From NCBI RefSeq assembly GCF_030848505.1, contig NZ_JAVDDU010000004.1:186001-250000 (forward strand): a stretch of DNA of 64,000 nt, written 5' to 3'. This document shows positions 24,358-33,678 of this stretch, piece after piece (position 1 is the stretch's first letter; each line of letters begins with the position of its first letter). The translations under genes and the position numbers were made by a program. This stretch comes from Marinimicrobium hydrolyticum (GTDB taxonomy: Bacteria > Pseudomonadota > Gammaproteobacteria > Pseudomonadales > Cellvibrionaceae). The notes beneath the pieces are model-generated. The model saw nothing but the letters and a program-made list of their open reading frames with translations. It was not told the DNA's origin and did no database searches.

Positions 24358-25305
24358 ATGACCCAAACCCTGCGCATTGCCACCCGCAAAAGTCTGCTCG
24401 CCTTGTGGCAGGCGGAATATGTGAAATCCGAGCTGCTGAAGCATCACCCTCACTTATCGGTAGAGCTCGTGCCGCTGACCAGCCGCGGCGACCGGATTCT
24501 GGACATACCGCTGGCGAAGGTGGGCGGCAAGGGTCTGTTTGTGAAGGAGCTGGAGCACGCGTTGGTGAACGACGAAGCGGATATTGCCGTGCACTCCATG
24601 AAAGATGTGCCCATGTATTTCCCCGAGGGCCTCGGGCTACCGGTAATCTGCCCGCGCGCCGACGCTCGCGACGCTTTTGTATCCAACAAGTTTGGTGCTT
24701 TGGCCGAGCTCCCCCCGGGCAGCGTGGTGGGCACGTCCAGCATGCGCCGCCAGTGCCAGATCCTGGCGGCCCGGCCGGACCTAAAGGTGAATTTTCTGCG
24801 CGGCAACGTACAAACCCGCTTGCGTAAACTGGACGAAGGCGAGTTTGACGCGATTGTGTTGGCCGCCGCCGGTCTGGAGCGGCTCGAACTGCACAGCCGC
24901 ATCGCCTCCTATATAGCCCCCGAAGACAGCCTGCCAGCGGGCGGGCAGGGAGCCGTGGGCATTGAATGTCGCACCAGTGATCAGGAGACGTTGGACTTAC
25001 TGGCACCCCTGCACGACCAAACAACAGCGGAAGTTCTGACCGCCGAGCGGGCTTTGGTCCGGCGTTTGGGCGGCAGCTGCGAGGTGCCCATCGGCGCCTA
25101 CGCCGTGCACAACGAGAAGGGCCTTTGGCTGCGCGGCCTGGTGGGCGCACCGGACGGCTCGGAAATGTTTTTTGACGACATTAGCGGGCCCGTAGCCGAA
25201 GCGGACGCCTTGGGTACCGAATTGGCAGAACGGCTGCTGGCAGCGGGCGCTGACCGGGTATTGGCCCAAGTGGCGGAAGCGTCACAGGAAAATAACGGGG
25301 AATGA
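24358..25305 (+). CDS. hemC: Porphobilinogen deaminase (hydroxymethylbilane synthase)
   Basis: Third common step of tetrapyrrole synthesis, joining four porphobilinogens. The 315-aa product has [17 protein letters not shown] at the N-terminus, the substrate loop [44 protein letters not shown] and [11 protein letters not shown]. The dipyrromethane cofactor attaches to Cys241 in [12 protein letters not shown]. It is the first gene of hemCDXY and overlaps hemD by 4 bases (ATGA). In Pseudomonas it directly follows algR. Confidence 0.97.
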   Translation: MTQTLRIATRKSLLALWQAEYVKSELLKHHPHLSVELVPLTSRGDRILDIPLAKVGGKGLFVKELEHALVNDEADIAVHSMKDVPMYFPEGLGLPVICPRADARDAFVSNKFGALAELPPGSVVGTSSMRRQCQILAARPDLKVNFLRGNVQTRLRKLDEGEFDAIVLAAAGLERLELHSRIASYIAPEDSLPAGGQGAVGIECRTSDQETLDLLAPLHDQTTAEVLTAERALVRRLGGSCEVPIGAYAVHNEKGLWLRGLVGAPDGSEMFFDDISGPVAEADALGTELAERLLAAGADRVLAQVAEASQENNGE

Positions 25306-26111
25306 GTGCACTGACCGGAATGCGGATTCTGGTAACGCGCCCTGCACATCAGGCGAGTGCCTGGTGTGAAACCCTGGCCCGGGAGGGCGCCGAGGCCGTG
25401 GCCGTGCCCCTATTAGAACTGGTGCCCGTCAGCACACCCGAACAGCTTCAGGCGCTCAAGGATCGAGTGCTGGATTTCGATCTCTATCAAAAGGTGATCT
25501 TCGTCAGCCAAAATGCGGTGGCGCACGCCATGGAATGGCTGGACAATTATTGGCCGCAACTCCCCGTGGGTATTGAATACTTTGCCGTGGGCGCCAGTAC
25601 GGCCGGCGCGCTCAGCCAGCAGGGCCTGCGGGCACAGGCGCCCGGCGGCGCCATGAACAGCGAAGCGCTGTTACAGGATCCGGCTCTGCAACCAGCGCAA
25701 GTGGCCGAAAAGCGTATACTGATCTTTCGGGGCGTGGGCGGCCGTCCCTATATGGCGCAAGTACTGGCCGAGCGGGGCGCACGGGTAGATTTCGCCGAAC
25801 TCTACGAGCGCCGCTTGCCCGACGACGCGGCGGATCAGTTGATCGCCACCTTTACCGACCCCAAAGTGTGGCAGCAGAAGCAGGTTGTGGCTTTACACAG
25901 TGGCGAGAGTCTGCACAATTACCGAAGGCTGCTCGATCAACTCGCCCTAGATCCGCAGCGGAAGGGATTAACCCAGGCGCTAGTTCAGCTGCCCGTGCTG
26001 GTACCGGGAGAGCGGGTTGCGCAGCTGGCCCGGGAGCTGGGCTTTGAGCAAGTGCTGACCGCCGAAAACGCCACCGACGCCAGTATGCTGGCGACTCTGA
26101 AACAACATTGA
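25302..26111 (+). CDS. hemD: Uroporphyrinogen-III synthase
   Basis: Closes and inverts ring D of hydroxymethylbilane. The 269-aa sequence is divergent, as usual for HemD, but has [75 protein letters not shown] and [17 protein letters not shown]. Translational coupling to hemC and position before hemX support the call. Confidence 0.93.
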   Translation: MSALTGMRILVTRPAHQASAWCETLAREGAEAVAVPLLELVPVSTPEQLQALKDRVLDFDLYQKVIFVSQNAVAHAMEWLDNYWPQLPVGIEYFAVGASTAGALSQQGLRAQAPGGAMNSEALLQDPALQPAQVAEKRILIFRGVGGRPYMAQVLAERGARVDFAELYERRLPDDAADQLIATFTDPKVWQQKQVVALHSGESLHNYRRLLDQLALDPQRKGLTQALVQLPVLVPGERVAQLARELGFEQVLTAENATDASMLATLKQH

Positions 26112-26127
26112 GCAGGACATCAATCAC

Positions 26128-27360
26128 GTGACTCAAGACACCCCGAGCGAAAGCAGCGAGACACAGGACACGCCAAAAACCACTACTCAGGCTGAACCGC
26201 CGCGCAGTAAACCCCGTGCAAAAAAGAAATCCCCCGGTGGTCGCGGCGGAATGTGGCTTTGGTTGTTGTTGCTTTTAATGGCCGCAATCGCCGCCGGCGG
26301 TTGGTATCTCTGGCAGGAAATGGAAGAGGGCCAACACCAGCAACTGAATGAACTGGAAACCGCTGTGGAGGAGCTGCGCGAGCAATTGCGAGCCGAGCGC
26401 CAGACCCGAGAGCGTGAATCCGAGCAACGGCAACAAGAGTTCCAGACCCTGGAAACCCAGTTGGAAACGCAAATGGCGCGTCAACTGGAGCAACAGGCGC
26501 AACAGCGGGACCAAGCCCTCTCCGCCCTGGATGAGCGCTTGGAAAACACCCAGCGTCGGCTCAGAGCCATGTCCACCACTAACCGGGAAGACTGGAAACT
26601 TGCCGAGGCCCAATACTTATTGCGCCTGGCCAATCAGCGCTTGCTGATGGAGCGCGACGCCACCAACGCTCTGGCCATGGCCGAGCAGGTGGAGCAAATA
26701 TTTCAAACCCTCAACGACGGCCGACTGCACGGGGTTCGACGCGCGCTGGCGCGGGATGTGCGCGCCCTGCGAATGGCTGATCAAGTGGACCGGGAAGGCA
26801 TATATCTGCAAATGCTTTCCTTAACCGAACAGCTCCAAGAATTACCTCTGGCCGACCCCCTGGAACGACTAGAGGGAGAAGACGTACAAGGCCTGGACGC
26901 GGAACCGCCCGGCCCAGACGCCACCCGCTGGCAGCGAATCCGTTACAACGTCACCCAGAGCTTCCGTAACTTGCGCGCCGCGCTCAGCGATCACTTGCGC
27001 ATTCGACGCCACGACGAGCCCATCGCCGCCCAGATAACCACCACCGAGCACTTCTATCTGCGCCAGAACCTCCAACTCATGATGGAGCAAGCGCAACTGG
27101 CGCTACTGCGCGAACAGCCCGACATCTATCGAGCCAATCTCGAACGGGCCGCCGATTGGCTCGAGCAGTATTATGGCCTCAACTCCCAAACCGGCGACGT
27201 CCAGGATGAGCTGCGCGAGTTGGCGGCTCTGTCCATTCGCCCGGAACTGCCCGACTTGAGCGACACCTTGTCGCGGCTCCAATCGCATATGGAAAATCTG
27301 CAAAGACCTGAGCAAGAGCCCGACGAGGACGACCAGGAGCGTGAGGAGAACGAGCTATGA
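26128..27360 (+). CDS. hemX: HemX, membrane protein of the haem operon
   Basis: A 410-aa protein annotated in the family as uroporphyrinogen-III C-methyltransferase-like, although it lacks the methyltransferase fold; its role is not established. Residues 1-40 are polar and low-complexity. A single membrane helix (MWLWLLLLLMAAIAAGGWYLW) follows, then a long Gln/Glu/Arg-rich coiled coil (about residues 70-150) and a periplasmic-side helical domain with DWKLAEAQYLLRLANQRLLME and EHFYLRQNLQLMMEQAQLALL. It overlaps hemY by 4 bases. Confidence 0.92.
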   Translation: MTQDTPSESSETQDTPKTTTQAEPPRSKPRAKKKSPGGRGGMWLWLLLLLMAAIAAGGWYLWQEMEEGQHQQLNELETAVEELREQLRAERQTRERESEQRQQEFQTLETQLETQMARQLEQQAQQRDQALSALDERLENTQRRLRAMSTTNREDWKLAEAQYLLRLANQRLLMERDATNALAMAEQVEQIFQTLNDGRLHGVRRALARDVRALRMADQVDREGIYLQMLSLTEQLQELPLADPLERLEGEDVQGLDAEPPGPDATRWQRIRYNVTQSFRNLRAALSDHLRIRRHDEPIAAQITTTEHFYLRQNLQLMMEQAQLALLREQPDIYRANLERAADWLEQYYGLNSQTGDVQDELRELAALSIRPELPDLSDTLSRLQSHMENLQRPEQEPDEDDQEREENEL

Positions 27361-28613
27361 AGCGTACTCTGCTGCTCGTGCTCGCCGCCATGCTACTGGG
27401 TGGCCTAACCCTAGCCGCCGTGCGCGCCGATTCTGGTTACATTTTGATTGCGCTGGGCAACACCAGCGTGGAGATGAGTTTTTGGTTCGGCGTACTGCTT
27501 TTAGTGATCGCGCTGGCGCTTTTACTCTTGGTGGTTCGCCTGGTGCGCGGCACCATGAATATTTCCCGGCGTCTGTCCCAGGGCATGATGAGTAGCGCCC
27601 GAGCCCAGCGGCGCACCACCAGCGGCCTGATCGATTTCATCGAAGGCAACTGGAAACAAGCCCAGCGTAAACTGCTGCGCGCCGCCAAGCGGACAGAAAC
27701 ACCGCTGATCAATTACCTGGCCGCCGCCCGCTGCGCCTACGAAGCGGGAGACCGCAAAACCGCCCTGGAACTGCTGCACAAGGCGGAGCAAAGCAGCCCG
27801 AACAGCGATCTTGCCGTAGCGTTGACTCAGGCACGCATGCAACTGGTCAGCAAACGCTACGAGCAATGCCTGGCCACCCTGGAGCGCGTCCGGCGCAAAG
27901 CCCCCCAACACCCGGTGATCTTGGATTTATTACGTCAAGTGTACGTGGCATTGGAAGACTGGGATTCACTGCAGGAAATACTGCCCAGCCTCCGCGCCTA
28001 TGGCAGTGAAAGCCCGGTCGAACTGGACCGGCTCACGTTCCAATTGCATTTGGCGCTGCTGCGCCGCAGTGGCCACAAGGCACGCCAGAAGACGTCCGAT
28101 GAGGCACTGAAACTGTTGCACAAGACTTGGGACCACGTACCCAATAACCTCAAGCGGGAACCTGAGATCGTGCTCTGCTACGCGCAGCAATTAATCGACA
28201 ACCAATTGCACGAAGAGGCGGAAGCTCTGGTGCGCAAAACCTTGGAAAAACACTGGGACCGGGACTTGGTGCGCCTATACGGGCTGATCGCTGGCCCAGA
28301 TTCCCGCAAGCAATTGGTCGCCGCCGAGTCCTGGTTGAAAAAGCGCCCCGGGGACGCTCTGTTACTACTCAGCCTGGGCCGACTTAGCCTGCGCAATGAG
28401 TTGTGGGGCAGAGCCAAAGACTATTTTCAGACCAGCCTCGGCCTGCAGCCACTACCGGAAACCTGTGCCGAGCTGGCCCGCCTGTTAGCGCACCTGGGGG
28501 AACACCAAAAAAGTACTGAGTTCTACCAAAAGGGTTTGTTGATGACCACTCACAACTTACCCGCCCTACCGCAACCAAAGGGCAAGCCGACGGCCAGCGC
28601 CTCGGCTTCGTGA
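27357..28613 (+). CDS. hemY: HemY, TPR-containing haem biosynthesis-associated protein
   Basis: A 418-aa protein unrelated to protoporphyrinogen oxidase of the same name. Two N-terminal membrane helices (LLLVLAAMLLGGLTLAAV and FWFGVLLLVIALALLLLVV) precede a tetratricopeptide array with WKQAQRKLLRAAKR, YEAGDRKTALELLHKAEQ, KRYEQCLATLERVRR and WGRAKDYFQTSL. HemX and HemY are thought to help organise late haem synthesis at the membrane. It is the last recognised hem gene; a small membrane protein gene follows after 19 bases. Confidence 0.93.
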   Translation: MKRTLLLVLAAMLLGGLTLAAVRADSGYILIALGNTSVEMSFWFGVLLLVIALALLLLVVRLVRGTMNISRRLSQGMMSSARAQRRTTSGLIDFIEGNWKQAQRKLLRAAKRTETPLINYLAAARCAYEAGDRKTALELLHKAEQSSPNSDLAVALTQARMQLVSKRYEQCLATLERVRRKAPQHPVILDLLRQVYVALEDWDSLQEILPSLRAYGSESPVELDRLTFQLHLALLRRSGHKARQKTSDEALKLLHKTWDHVPNNLKREPEIVLCYAQQLIDNQLHEEAEALVRKTLEKHWDRDLVRLYGLIAGPDSRKQLVAAESWLKKRPGDALLLLSLGRLSLRNELWGRAKDYFQTSLGLQPLPETCAELARLLAHLGEHQKSTEFYQKGLLMTTHNLPALPQPKGKPTASASAS

Positions 28614-28632
28614 ACCGAATCGCGGAGGACGA

Positions 28633-28806
28633 ATGCTATTTCTGACCGCTGTCGCCACGCTACTGATCGTCTACGTTATCTACGCCGTCGCTAAAGGCGA
28701 GATCTACGGCCCAGGGCGGGTCGTCCGCGAAGATTCACCCCGCGTGTTTTGGAAGATTGTTATTCTCTACAGTCTGTCAGGGCTAATACTTCTGACTCTG
28801 GCTTAG
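28633..28806 (+). CDS. 57-aa two-helix membrane protein downstream of hemY
   Basis: A short frame (ATG 28633, TAG 28804-28806) preceded by an excellent ribosome site GGAGG, 5 bases from the ATG. The product has a first helix MLFLTAVATLLIVYVIYAV, a conserved-looking hydrophilic turn KGEIYGPGRVVREDSP, and a second helix VFWKIVILYSLSGLILLTLA. I do not know a family name. Its position 19 bases after hemY suggests that it is the last gene of the hem operon. Confidence 0.72.
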   Translation: MLFLTAVATLLIVYVIYAVAKGEIYGPGRVVREDSPRVFWKIVILYSLSGLILLTLA

Positions 28807-28982
28807 CCCCGTGCCCCTTCTGTGATGCGTCCTCTCTGCAACGCCACATAACCCGCCAAATCTCACCTGCTCCTGATCGTGCCTTGCGCCCATTGAAGTG
28901 CTATTATCTGCCAGGTCGCATCGACGCCCTTGCGGTTGTGCGCAGAACTAGGGACGAACAATAACAAATCAGGAGCTCATCC

Positions 28983-31103
28983 ATGTTGATCAATCCCTCC
29001 CTGTTTTCCATGCAATATCACAAGCCCAAACTGAAATGGCTGCTCTGGCTTTTGTTCCTGGCGGTCGTCGCCATGGCGCTGACCTTCGCCGGCGGAAAGA
29101 TTTACCAAAACTGGGACAACGACCCGGACCGCGGCGCCATCGCTATCACCGACGGTGCTTTTGGCGAAAGCTACTCAACACCTGTGTACCTGGACCAAGG
29201 TTGGAGCCGCTCCGACAGCCTTTGGTTTTACAACACCACGCAGGGCTCAGGGCTCATGCCTTACGACTTGTTCGTGGTCTTGGAGCAGGCGAACTCCGAG
29301 GAGCGGTTTCGCTCCGACGCCAACATCGATTACTACCGCTACCTGCCGCAGAAACCCACCTTTTTTAACCCAGACGGCTTACCCGTCGGCTTCGTAAAAG
29401 AAACTTACCGAGGCAAGGACTACATCGGTTTTACTTGCGCCGCCTGCCACACCGCACAGGTCAATTACCAAGGCCAAGCCATTCGCATTGACGGCGGGCC
29501 GGCCATGGCGGACATGGTGGGGTTTCTTACCGGCTTGGAAAAAGCCCTGATCACCACGCGCGAGGAAGAAGAAAAGCGCGAGCGCTTCGTCGATGAGGTG
29601 CTGGCGCTGCGCAACGACTACCGACAGCGTGAGCAAGTGCTCGAAAGCCTGGACAAGTGGTCCGAAAACGTTCAGCTGTACAACACCATCAACCACAGCC
29701 GCGTCGACTATGGTTATGGTCGGCTTGATGCCTTCGGCCGAATTTACAACCGTGTGTTGCAGCACGTACTCAACCAAGAACAGCTGGGCAAACTGCTGCG
29801 CCGCGTTGAGTCACCCACGGGCCGTTATTTGCTGACGCCCGAGCAAGTCGACTTGGTGCTCGACGGTGTGAACGCTACCGTCATCCGCGACGACGAATTC
29901 CAACTGATTACCCGCCGCTTGCAGTCCCAGGAAGAAGGTTACCCAGGCCTTAACCAGAGGGATATGCTGCGAATCCGCAACGCCATTTTTAACGAGCCCA
30001 ACGCGCCCGTCAGTTACCCCTTCCTGTGGGATATCACCCACAGTGACTATGTACAGTGGAACGGTATCGCCAACAATGCCGGCATGGGGCCACTGGGCCG
30101 GAATGCCGGTGAAGTGATCGGTGTGTTCGCGTTGCTGGATTGGGAAGCGCGCAGCCCCCGTTTCAGTTTATCCGCGCACCTGACCGGGCAAAGCAATAAG
30201 CGCAAGCGTATTTCGTTTACGTCCTCAATTGACTTAGTCAATCTGCAGCGCCTTGAAGCCCACTTGGGCCGACTGCAATCGCCCCAGTGGCCCGAGGAGA
30301 TTCTCGGCGAGATTGACCGGGAAAAAGCCCAGCGGGGCGAGCGTATTTACGGCCAATACTGTCAATCCTGCCATCAACTGATTGAGCGCGATGCCTGGGA
30401 TCGCATCATCGTGGGTAAAATGCTCGACATCGACAAAGCGGGTACCGATCCCGCCATGGCGGAAAACAGCGTTCAATACCGCGGTTGGTCCGGTAACTTT
30501 GCCGGCACTTATCAGAGTACCGGGGTCGGCCCGTTGGTTCTGGAGGAAGAGGCACCGGTGGTGCAGATTCTTACCGCCGCTACCACTGGCGTGGTGGCCA
30601 CACCCGACCCGGACAAAGGTTTTATTCGCCGTCGCCTGGATTGGTTGTATACCCTGGGTCTGTCATTCTTTGAAAATGAAATCAAATACAGCGTTCGCAG
30701 TGGCGACTACCGACCCGACACCACCGCCGAGCCCTACAACTCCCTGTTGAGCTACAAGGCGCGGCCCCTCAACGGTATATGGGCCACGGCGCCCTATTTG
30801 CACAATGGCTCTGTTCCCACACTGTATGATTTACTGCTGCCCGTAAAACGCCCTGGAGATCCAGAGGATGGCGAGTACCGCCCCGATGACTTTATGGTAG
30901 GCAGCCGGGAGTTTGATCCGGTTAAAGTCGGCTTTCGCAGCGATGGCTATGACGGTTTCCGCTTCCGCACACTGCGCCGTGGTGATTGGAACACCGGCCA
31001 TGAGTACGCCGCCGGGCGTACACCACAGCTGAACGGCGAAACTCTGCCCGCGTTGAGCGCAAAAGAGCGCTGGGAGCTAGTGGAGTTTTTGAAAACGCTT
31101 TAA
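28983..31103 (+). CDS. RoxA-like dihaem cytochrome c
   Basis: A 706-aa periplasmic, probably membrane-anchored, c-type cytochrome (anchor KWLLWLLFLAVVAMALTFAGG). Two haem-attachment motifs are seen: CAACH at residues 152-156 and CQSCH at 460-464. The C-terminal section ARPLNGIWATAPYLHNGSVP, with GSREFDPVKVGF, is the pattern found in RoxA-type rubber oxygenases and in proteins annotated as di-haem cytochrome c peroxidases. True rubber cleavage cannot be claimed; many relatives have no known substrate. AGGAG lies 8 bases before the ATG. It is monocistronic. Confidence 0.85.
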   Translation: MLINPSLFSMQYHKPKLKWLLWLLFLAVVAMALTFAGGKIYQNWDNDPDRGAIAITDGAFGESYSTPVYLDQGWSRSDSLWFYNTTQGSGLMPYDLFVVLEQANSEERFRSDANIDYYRYLPQKPTFFNPDGLPVGFVKETYRGKDYIGFTCAACHTAQVNYQGQAIRIDGGPAMADMVGFLTGLEKALITTREEEEKRERFVDEVLALRNDYRQREQVLESLDKWSENVQLYNTINHSRVDYGYGRLDAFGRIYNRVLQHVLNQEQLGKLLRRVESPTGRYLLTPEQVDLVLDGVNATVIRDDEFQLITRRLQSQEEGYPGLNQRDMLRIRNAIFNEPNAPVSYPFLWDITHSDYVQWNGIANNAGMGPLGRNAGEVIGVFALLDWEARSPRFSLSAHLTGQSNKRKRISFTSSIDLVNLQRLEAHLGRLQSPQWPEEILGEIDREKAQRGERIYGQYCQSCHQLIERDAWDRIIVGKMLDIDKAGTDPAMAENSVQYRGWSGNFAGTYQSTGVGPLVLEEEAPVVQILTAATTGVVATPDPDKGFIRRRLDWLYTLGLSFFENEIKYSVRSGDYRPDTTAEPYNSLLSYKARPLNGIWATAPYLHNGSVPTLYDLLLPVKRPGDPEDGEYRPDDFMVGSREFDPVKVGFRSDGYDGFRFRTLRRGDWNTGHEYAAGRTPQLNGETLPALSAKERWELVEFLKTL

Positions 31104-31236
31104 CCACCCGCTAAAAACTCACTTCTGCGCGTTCGGGGGGCCGGCCTCCCGAACGCCTTTCTGGTCACTATCCACAGCATTCAGGTTCTGGACGCCAGTG
31201 CCGCAGCGCCGGTGAGAAATTGTCGACGGTTTGTGC

Positions 31237-33210
31237 TCATTGTGGGGCTGCTTTATTGATGCCACTGTGGGTGAGAATGACCAACTCATCCTCTTGGGTA
31301 ATGTCCAGAGCAGCATCTCTTTGCGGGTTGAGTTGTAGGCGGTGGCCGTTCGCTTGCGGCGTTCGGTAGTAGACGCCCAGCGCGGTTTCGCCCTTTTCGG
31401 CGGCCAATGATTCCAGTTTCCAGAAGGGCAGGGACGCTTTGATGCCGTAGTCCTGAGGGTGGCGAAACAGCACTTCCGACCCGCCCTCGGTAAACAGGTC
31501 GTCAAACACCAGACGCAGCTCCGGCCGCAATGCAACCTGCGCCAGAAGATGACTCAGAATCAGGGGACTGATCAGGGTTTCACTCTGTTGGTGACTCACA
31601 AGAATTTCATTATTGGGGTCGCTCAGCTCCATGATCAGCTGCGGGCGGCGACTGGCTCGCTCCAGGTACTCTTCCAGGATTGTATGCCCGACAATCACTC
31701 GAGCGTCGGCTTCCTCGCCCGTATTGGTCCGGTCGCTACTCATCAGCACAATACTGTCATAGCGGCCCGTATCAATATCTCGCATCTCTCCTTCCTGCAT
31801 AAAATCGCTTTCGATGTGCTGACAGCGGACATGCTCCGTATTCGGCTGGTAGCGCTCGACAATTTTTTCTCGCTCAGAGATGGGCACAACTGAGACAATG
31901 TCCAGCTCGAAGCGATACTGACGGTAACTGCCCAACTCGTGAATCAAAGCGGGCACCCGTTTGTTCCAGCCCAGTAGCAGCACCCGCTTGGGAATTTTTC
32001 CCCGGCTGGCCAGATGGCTCAGATCCCGGGGTCGACGCTCGGCAACTTCCTGGCGGTGCCCACTGGCATTCAGCGGTTCAGTGTCCTCAAAGCGCCGGGC
32101 GATAAGCACCACCTTGTCCTGGGCGCGAACCTCGGTGGAAGAGGCGGCGTTCAGGCGGCAGATTTGTTGCTCGCCTTGCTCTTGCAGGAGCCCACACACC
32201 AGTGCGTTAGGGCAGCGCATGGCGATTTCGCCCAGTGTTTCTCCCGCAAAGTGCTCACCGCTGCGCACATAGAATTCGTTGCCATCCTGCTTCATCAGCA
32301 GTTCGTTGTAGACGGTGGATAAGCCGGGATGCAGAATGTTCTGTGCCAACAGGCTGGCGATGGTCGCATCGCCCGCCAACACTTCCAGAGGGCCGGTATA
32401 GGAGCGCCGAGCAATGGACAACTTGCGAAGATCCTGAATTTCGGCAACCGCAAAGGGCGGTGTGACATTCCCGCGTCGGGCTTGGGCGTCGATCGACATC
32501 AGCGCTTTGATGGTCTCCACATCCGGGCTCACCAGGCTATTGAGCTCCTGCGGGCTACTGGGAATAATCACTGCCGCAGCGTTCAAGCATGCGGCCCGGT
32601 GCAGCGCTTCGGTCTGCAGCACGCTGCCGGAACGCAGAACCACCTGGCGCGCTTTGGAGCCGATACCGGGGTCGCTGTGCAGCAGTTGCGCCTGTTCGGC
32701 CGACATGTTTTCGGCCAGTACTACCAGTTGGACCCGACTGGTTTCCTGCCCCAACAGATACCGACGCATGGGGCCCGAGGCATTCAGCAGCTCGCGAATC
32801 AGGGGCAGGGTGCGGCTGTTCCAGCCCAATATGACGACGTGGTTGCGAAACGCAACAGGAGTCAGTCCGCGTTCCAGTTCGGTCATGCGGGCAATCAGGG
32901 AGCGGGTCAGAATCGCCACCAGCGTACCCATAAAGACCACGTAGCCGCTCACGGTCAGAATGGTGGAGACCAGGCGCTGCCAGGTACCCTCGTCATCGCC
33001 CAGGTAACCGGGGTCAGTGAGTCGCAGAAAGGCCCACCAGACCGCGTCAGCCGCGTCATCGCCCTGGCCGGAGGGGTAGACGAGCAAGCCTCCAACCAGT
33101 GAGATGAGGCCAATTATGGCTCCGACGATCAAAAGTTGGAACAGGGCACCTTTGACGAACTGGCGCTCAATAAAGAACTTGAAGCGGTCGATAAAGCGTA
33201 ACGGCATCAT
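31237..33210 (-). CDS. CASTOR/POLLUX (DMI1)-type ion channel
   Basis: A 657-aa protein of the family that in legumes forms nuclear-envelope calcium/potassium channels and in bacteria is little studied. Two N-terminal membrane helices (residues about 22-45 and 85-105) flank a pore-like loop ADAVWWAFLRLTDPGYLGDDEGTW, without a canonical TVGYG filter. Two RCK/TrkA-N-like nucleotide-binding regions follow (HVVILGWNSRTLPLIRELL and RVLLLGWNKRVPALIHELG), and a TrkA-C-like segment ends the protein. Adjacent ATGs at 33210 and 33207 are both usable. A broken small gene lies 28 bases upstream in the same direction. Confidence 0.87.
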   Translation of the reverse strand: MMPLRFIDRFKFFIERQFVKGALFQLLIVGAIIGLISLVGGLLVYPSGQGDDAADAVWWAFLRLTDPGYLGDDEGTWQRLVSTILTVSGYVVFMGTLVAILTRSLIARMTELERGLTPVAFRNHVVILGWNSRTLPLIRELLNASGPMRRYLLGQETSRVQLVVLAENMSAEQAQLLHSDPGIGSKARQVVLRSGSVLQTEALHRAACLNAAAVIIPSSPQELNSLVSPDVETIKALMSIDAQARRGNVTPPFAVAEIQDLRKLSIARRSYTGPLEVLAGDATIASLLAQNILHPGLSTVYNELLMKQDGNEFYVRSGEHFAGETLGEIAMRCPNALVCGLLQEQGEQQICRLNAASSTEVRAQDKVVLIARRFEDTEPLNASGHRQEVAERRPRDLSHLASRGKIPKRVLLLGWNKRVPALIHELGSYRQYRFELDIVSVVPISEREKIVERYQPNTEHVRCQHIESDFMQEGEMRDIDTGRYDSIVLMSSDRTNTGEEADARVIVGHTILEEYLERASRRPQLIMELSDPNNEILVSHQQSETLISPLILSHLLAQVALRPELRLVFDDLFTEGGSEVLFRHPQDYGIKASLPFWKLESLAAEKGETALGVYYRTPQANGHRLQLNPQRDAALDITQEDELVILTHSGINKAAPQ

Positions 33211-33238
33211 GCAGCGTGGGTCTCGTCTGTCGGGTTAC

Positions 33239-33507
33239 TCAAGTGGTCATACCAACGAATGTGTTCCGGAGTATACCGAATTCGTTGGCCAGACTTTGCC
33301 AGATCTGGCGCAGGAACTCATTATCAAACCGGGTGGCCCGGCCGCGTGCCAGGCGCCACTCAAACCAGTCCGCATCCAGAGCTTAAACTGAACGGCCCGG
33401 CTGATGGCGACGTCGTCTTCCGCCTTCTCGAACGGAGTGACCAGGCTGAGGTCCTGGGAGAATATTCGACGCTGATAAATGAGTATGTCCACGAGCCGTT
33501 TGAGCAT
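33239..33507 (-). pseudogene. Small gene with an apparent frameshift, upstream of the CASTOR-type channel
   Basis: Two minus-strand frames with coding-like third-position GC abut. The first runs from ATG 33507 (MLKRLVDILIYQRRIF, TPFEKAEDDVAISRAVQFKL). The second continues as DADWFEWRLARGRATRFD and NEFLRQIWQSLANEFGIL, to a TGA at 33239-33241. The change of frame falls near 33373-33390. One inserted or two deleted bases would join them into about 89 residues. I do not recognise the product. The order suggests a former or mis-sequenced first gene of the channel operon. Confidence 0.5.
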
Positions 33508-33678
33508 GTCAAAACTGTGTCAGTAGCCAAACGCCATATAAAACCGCAAAATTTTCGATCTTCGTGGAACGAGACGCAGTTTGGCGCAGTCAGACGCCAG
33601 GAGGCCCGCACCACCTAGGTTTTTGTAAGGCTAGCGGGTATCCTCTCGAACTCACAATCACAACCCGATCCCGAGATC

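Noticed and set aside
24356-25150. 264-codon minus-strand frame rich in Arg and Pro
   Set aside because: It is antisense to hemC; the composition is typical of a shadow frame.
28983-31103. Confident assignment as a rubber oxygenase (RoxA)
   Set aside because: Haem motifs and the C-terminal pattern fit the superfamily, but many members are not rubber oxygenases and no diagnostic residue could be verified here.
32329-33102. 257-codon plus-strand frame
   Set aside because: It lies antisense to the CASTOR/POLLUX-type channel and is rich in Gln, Arg and His, a shadow composition.
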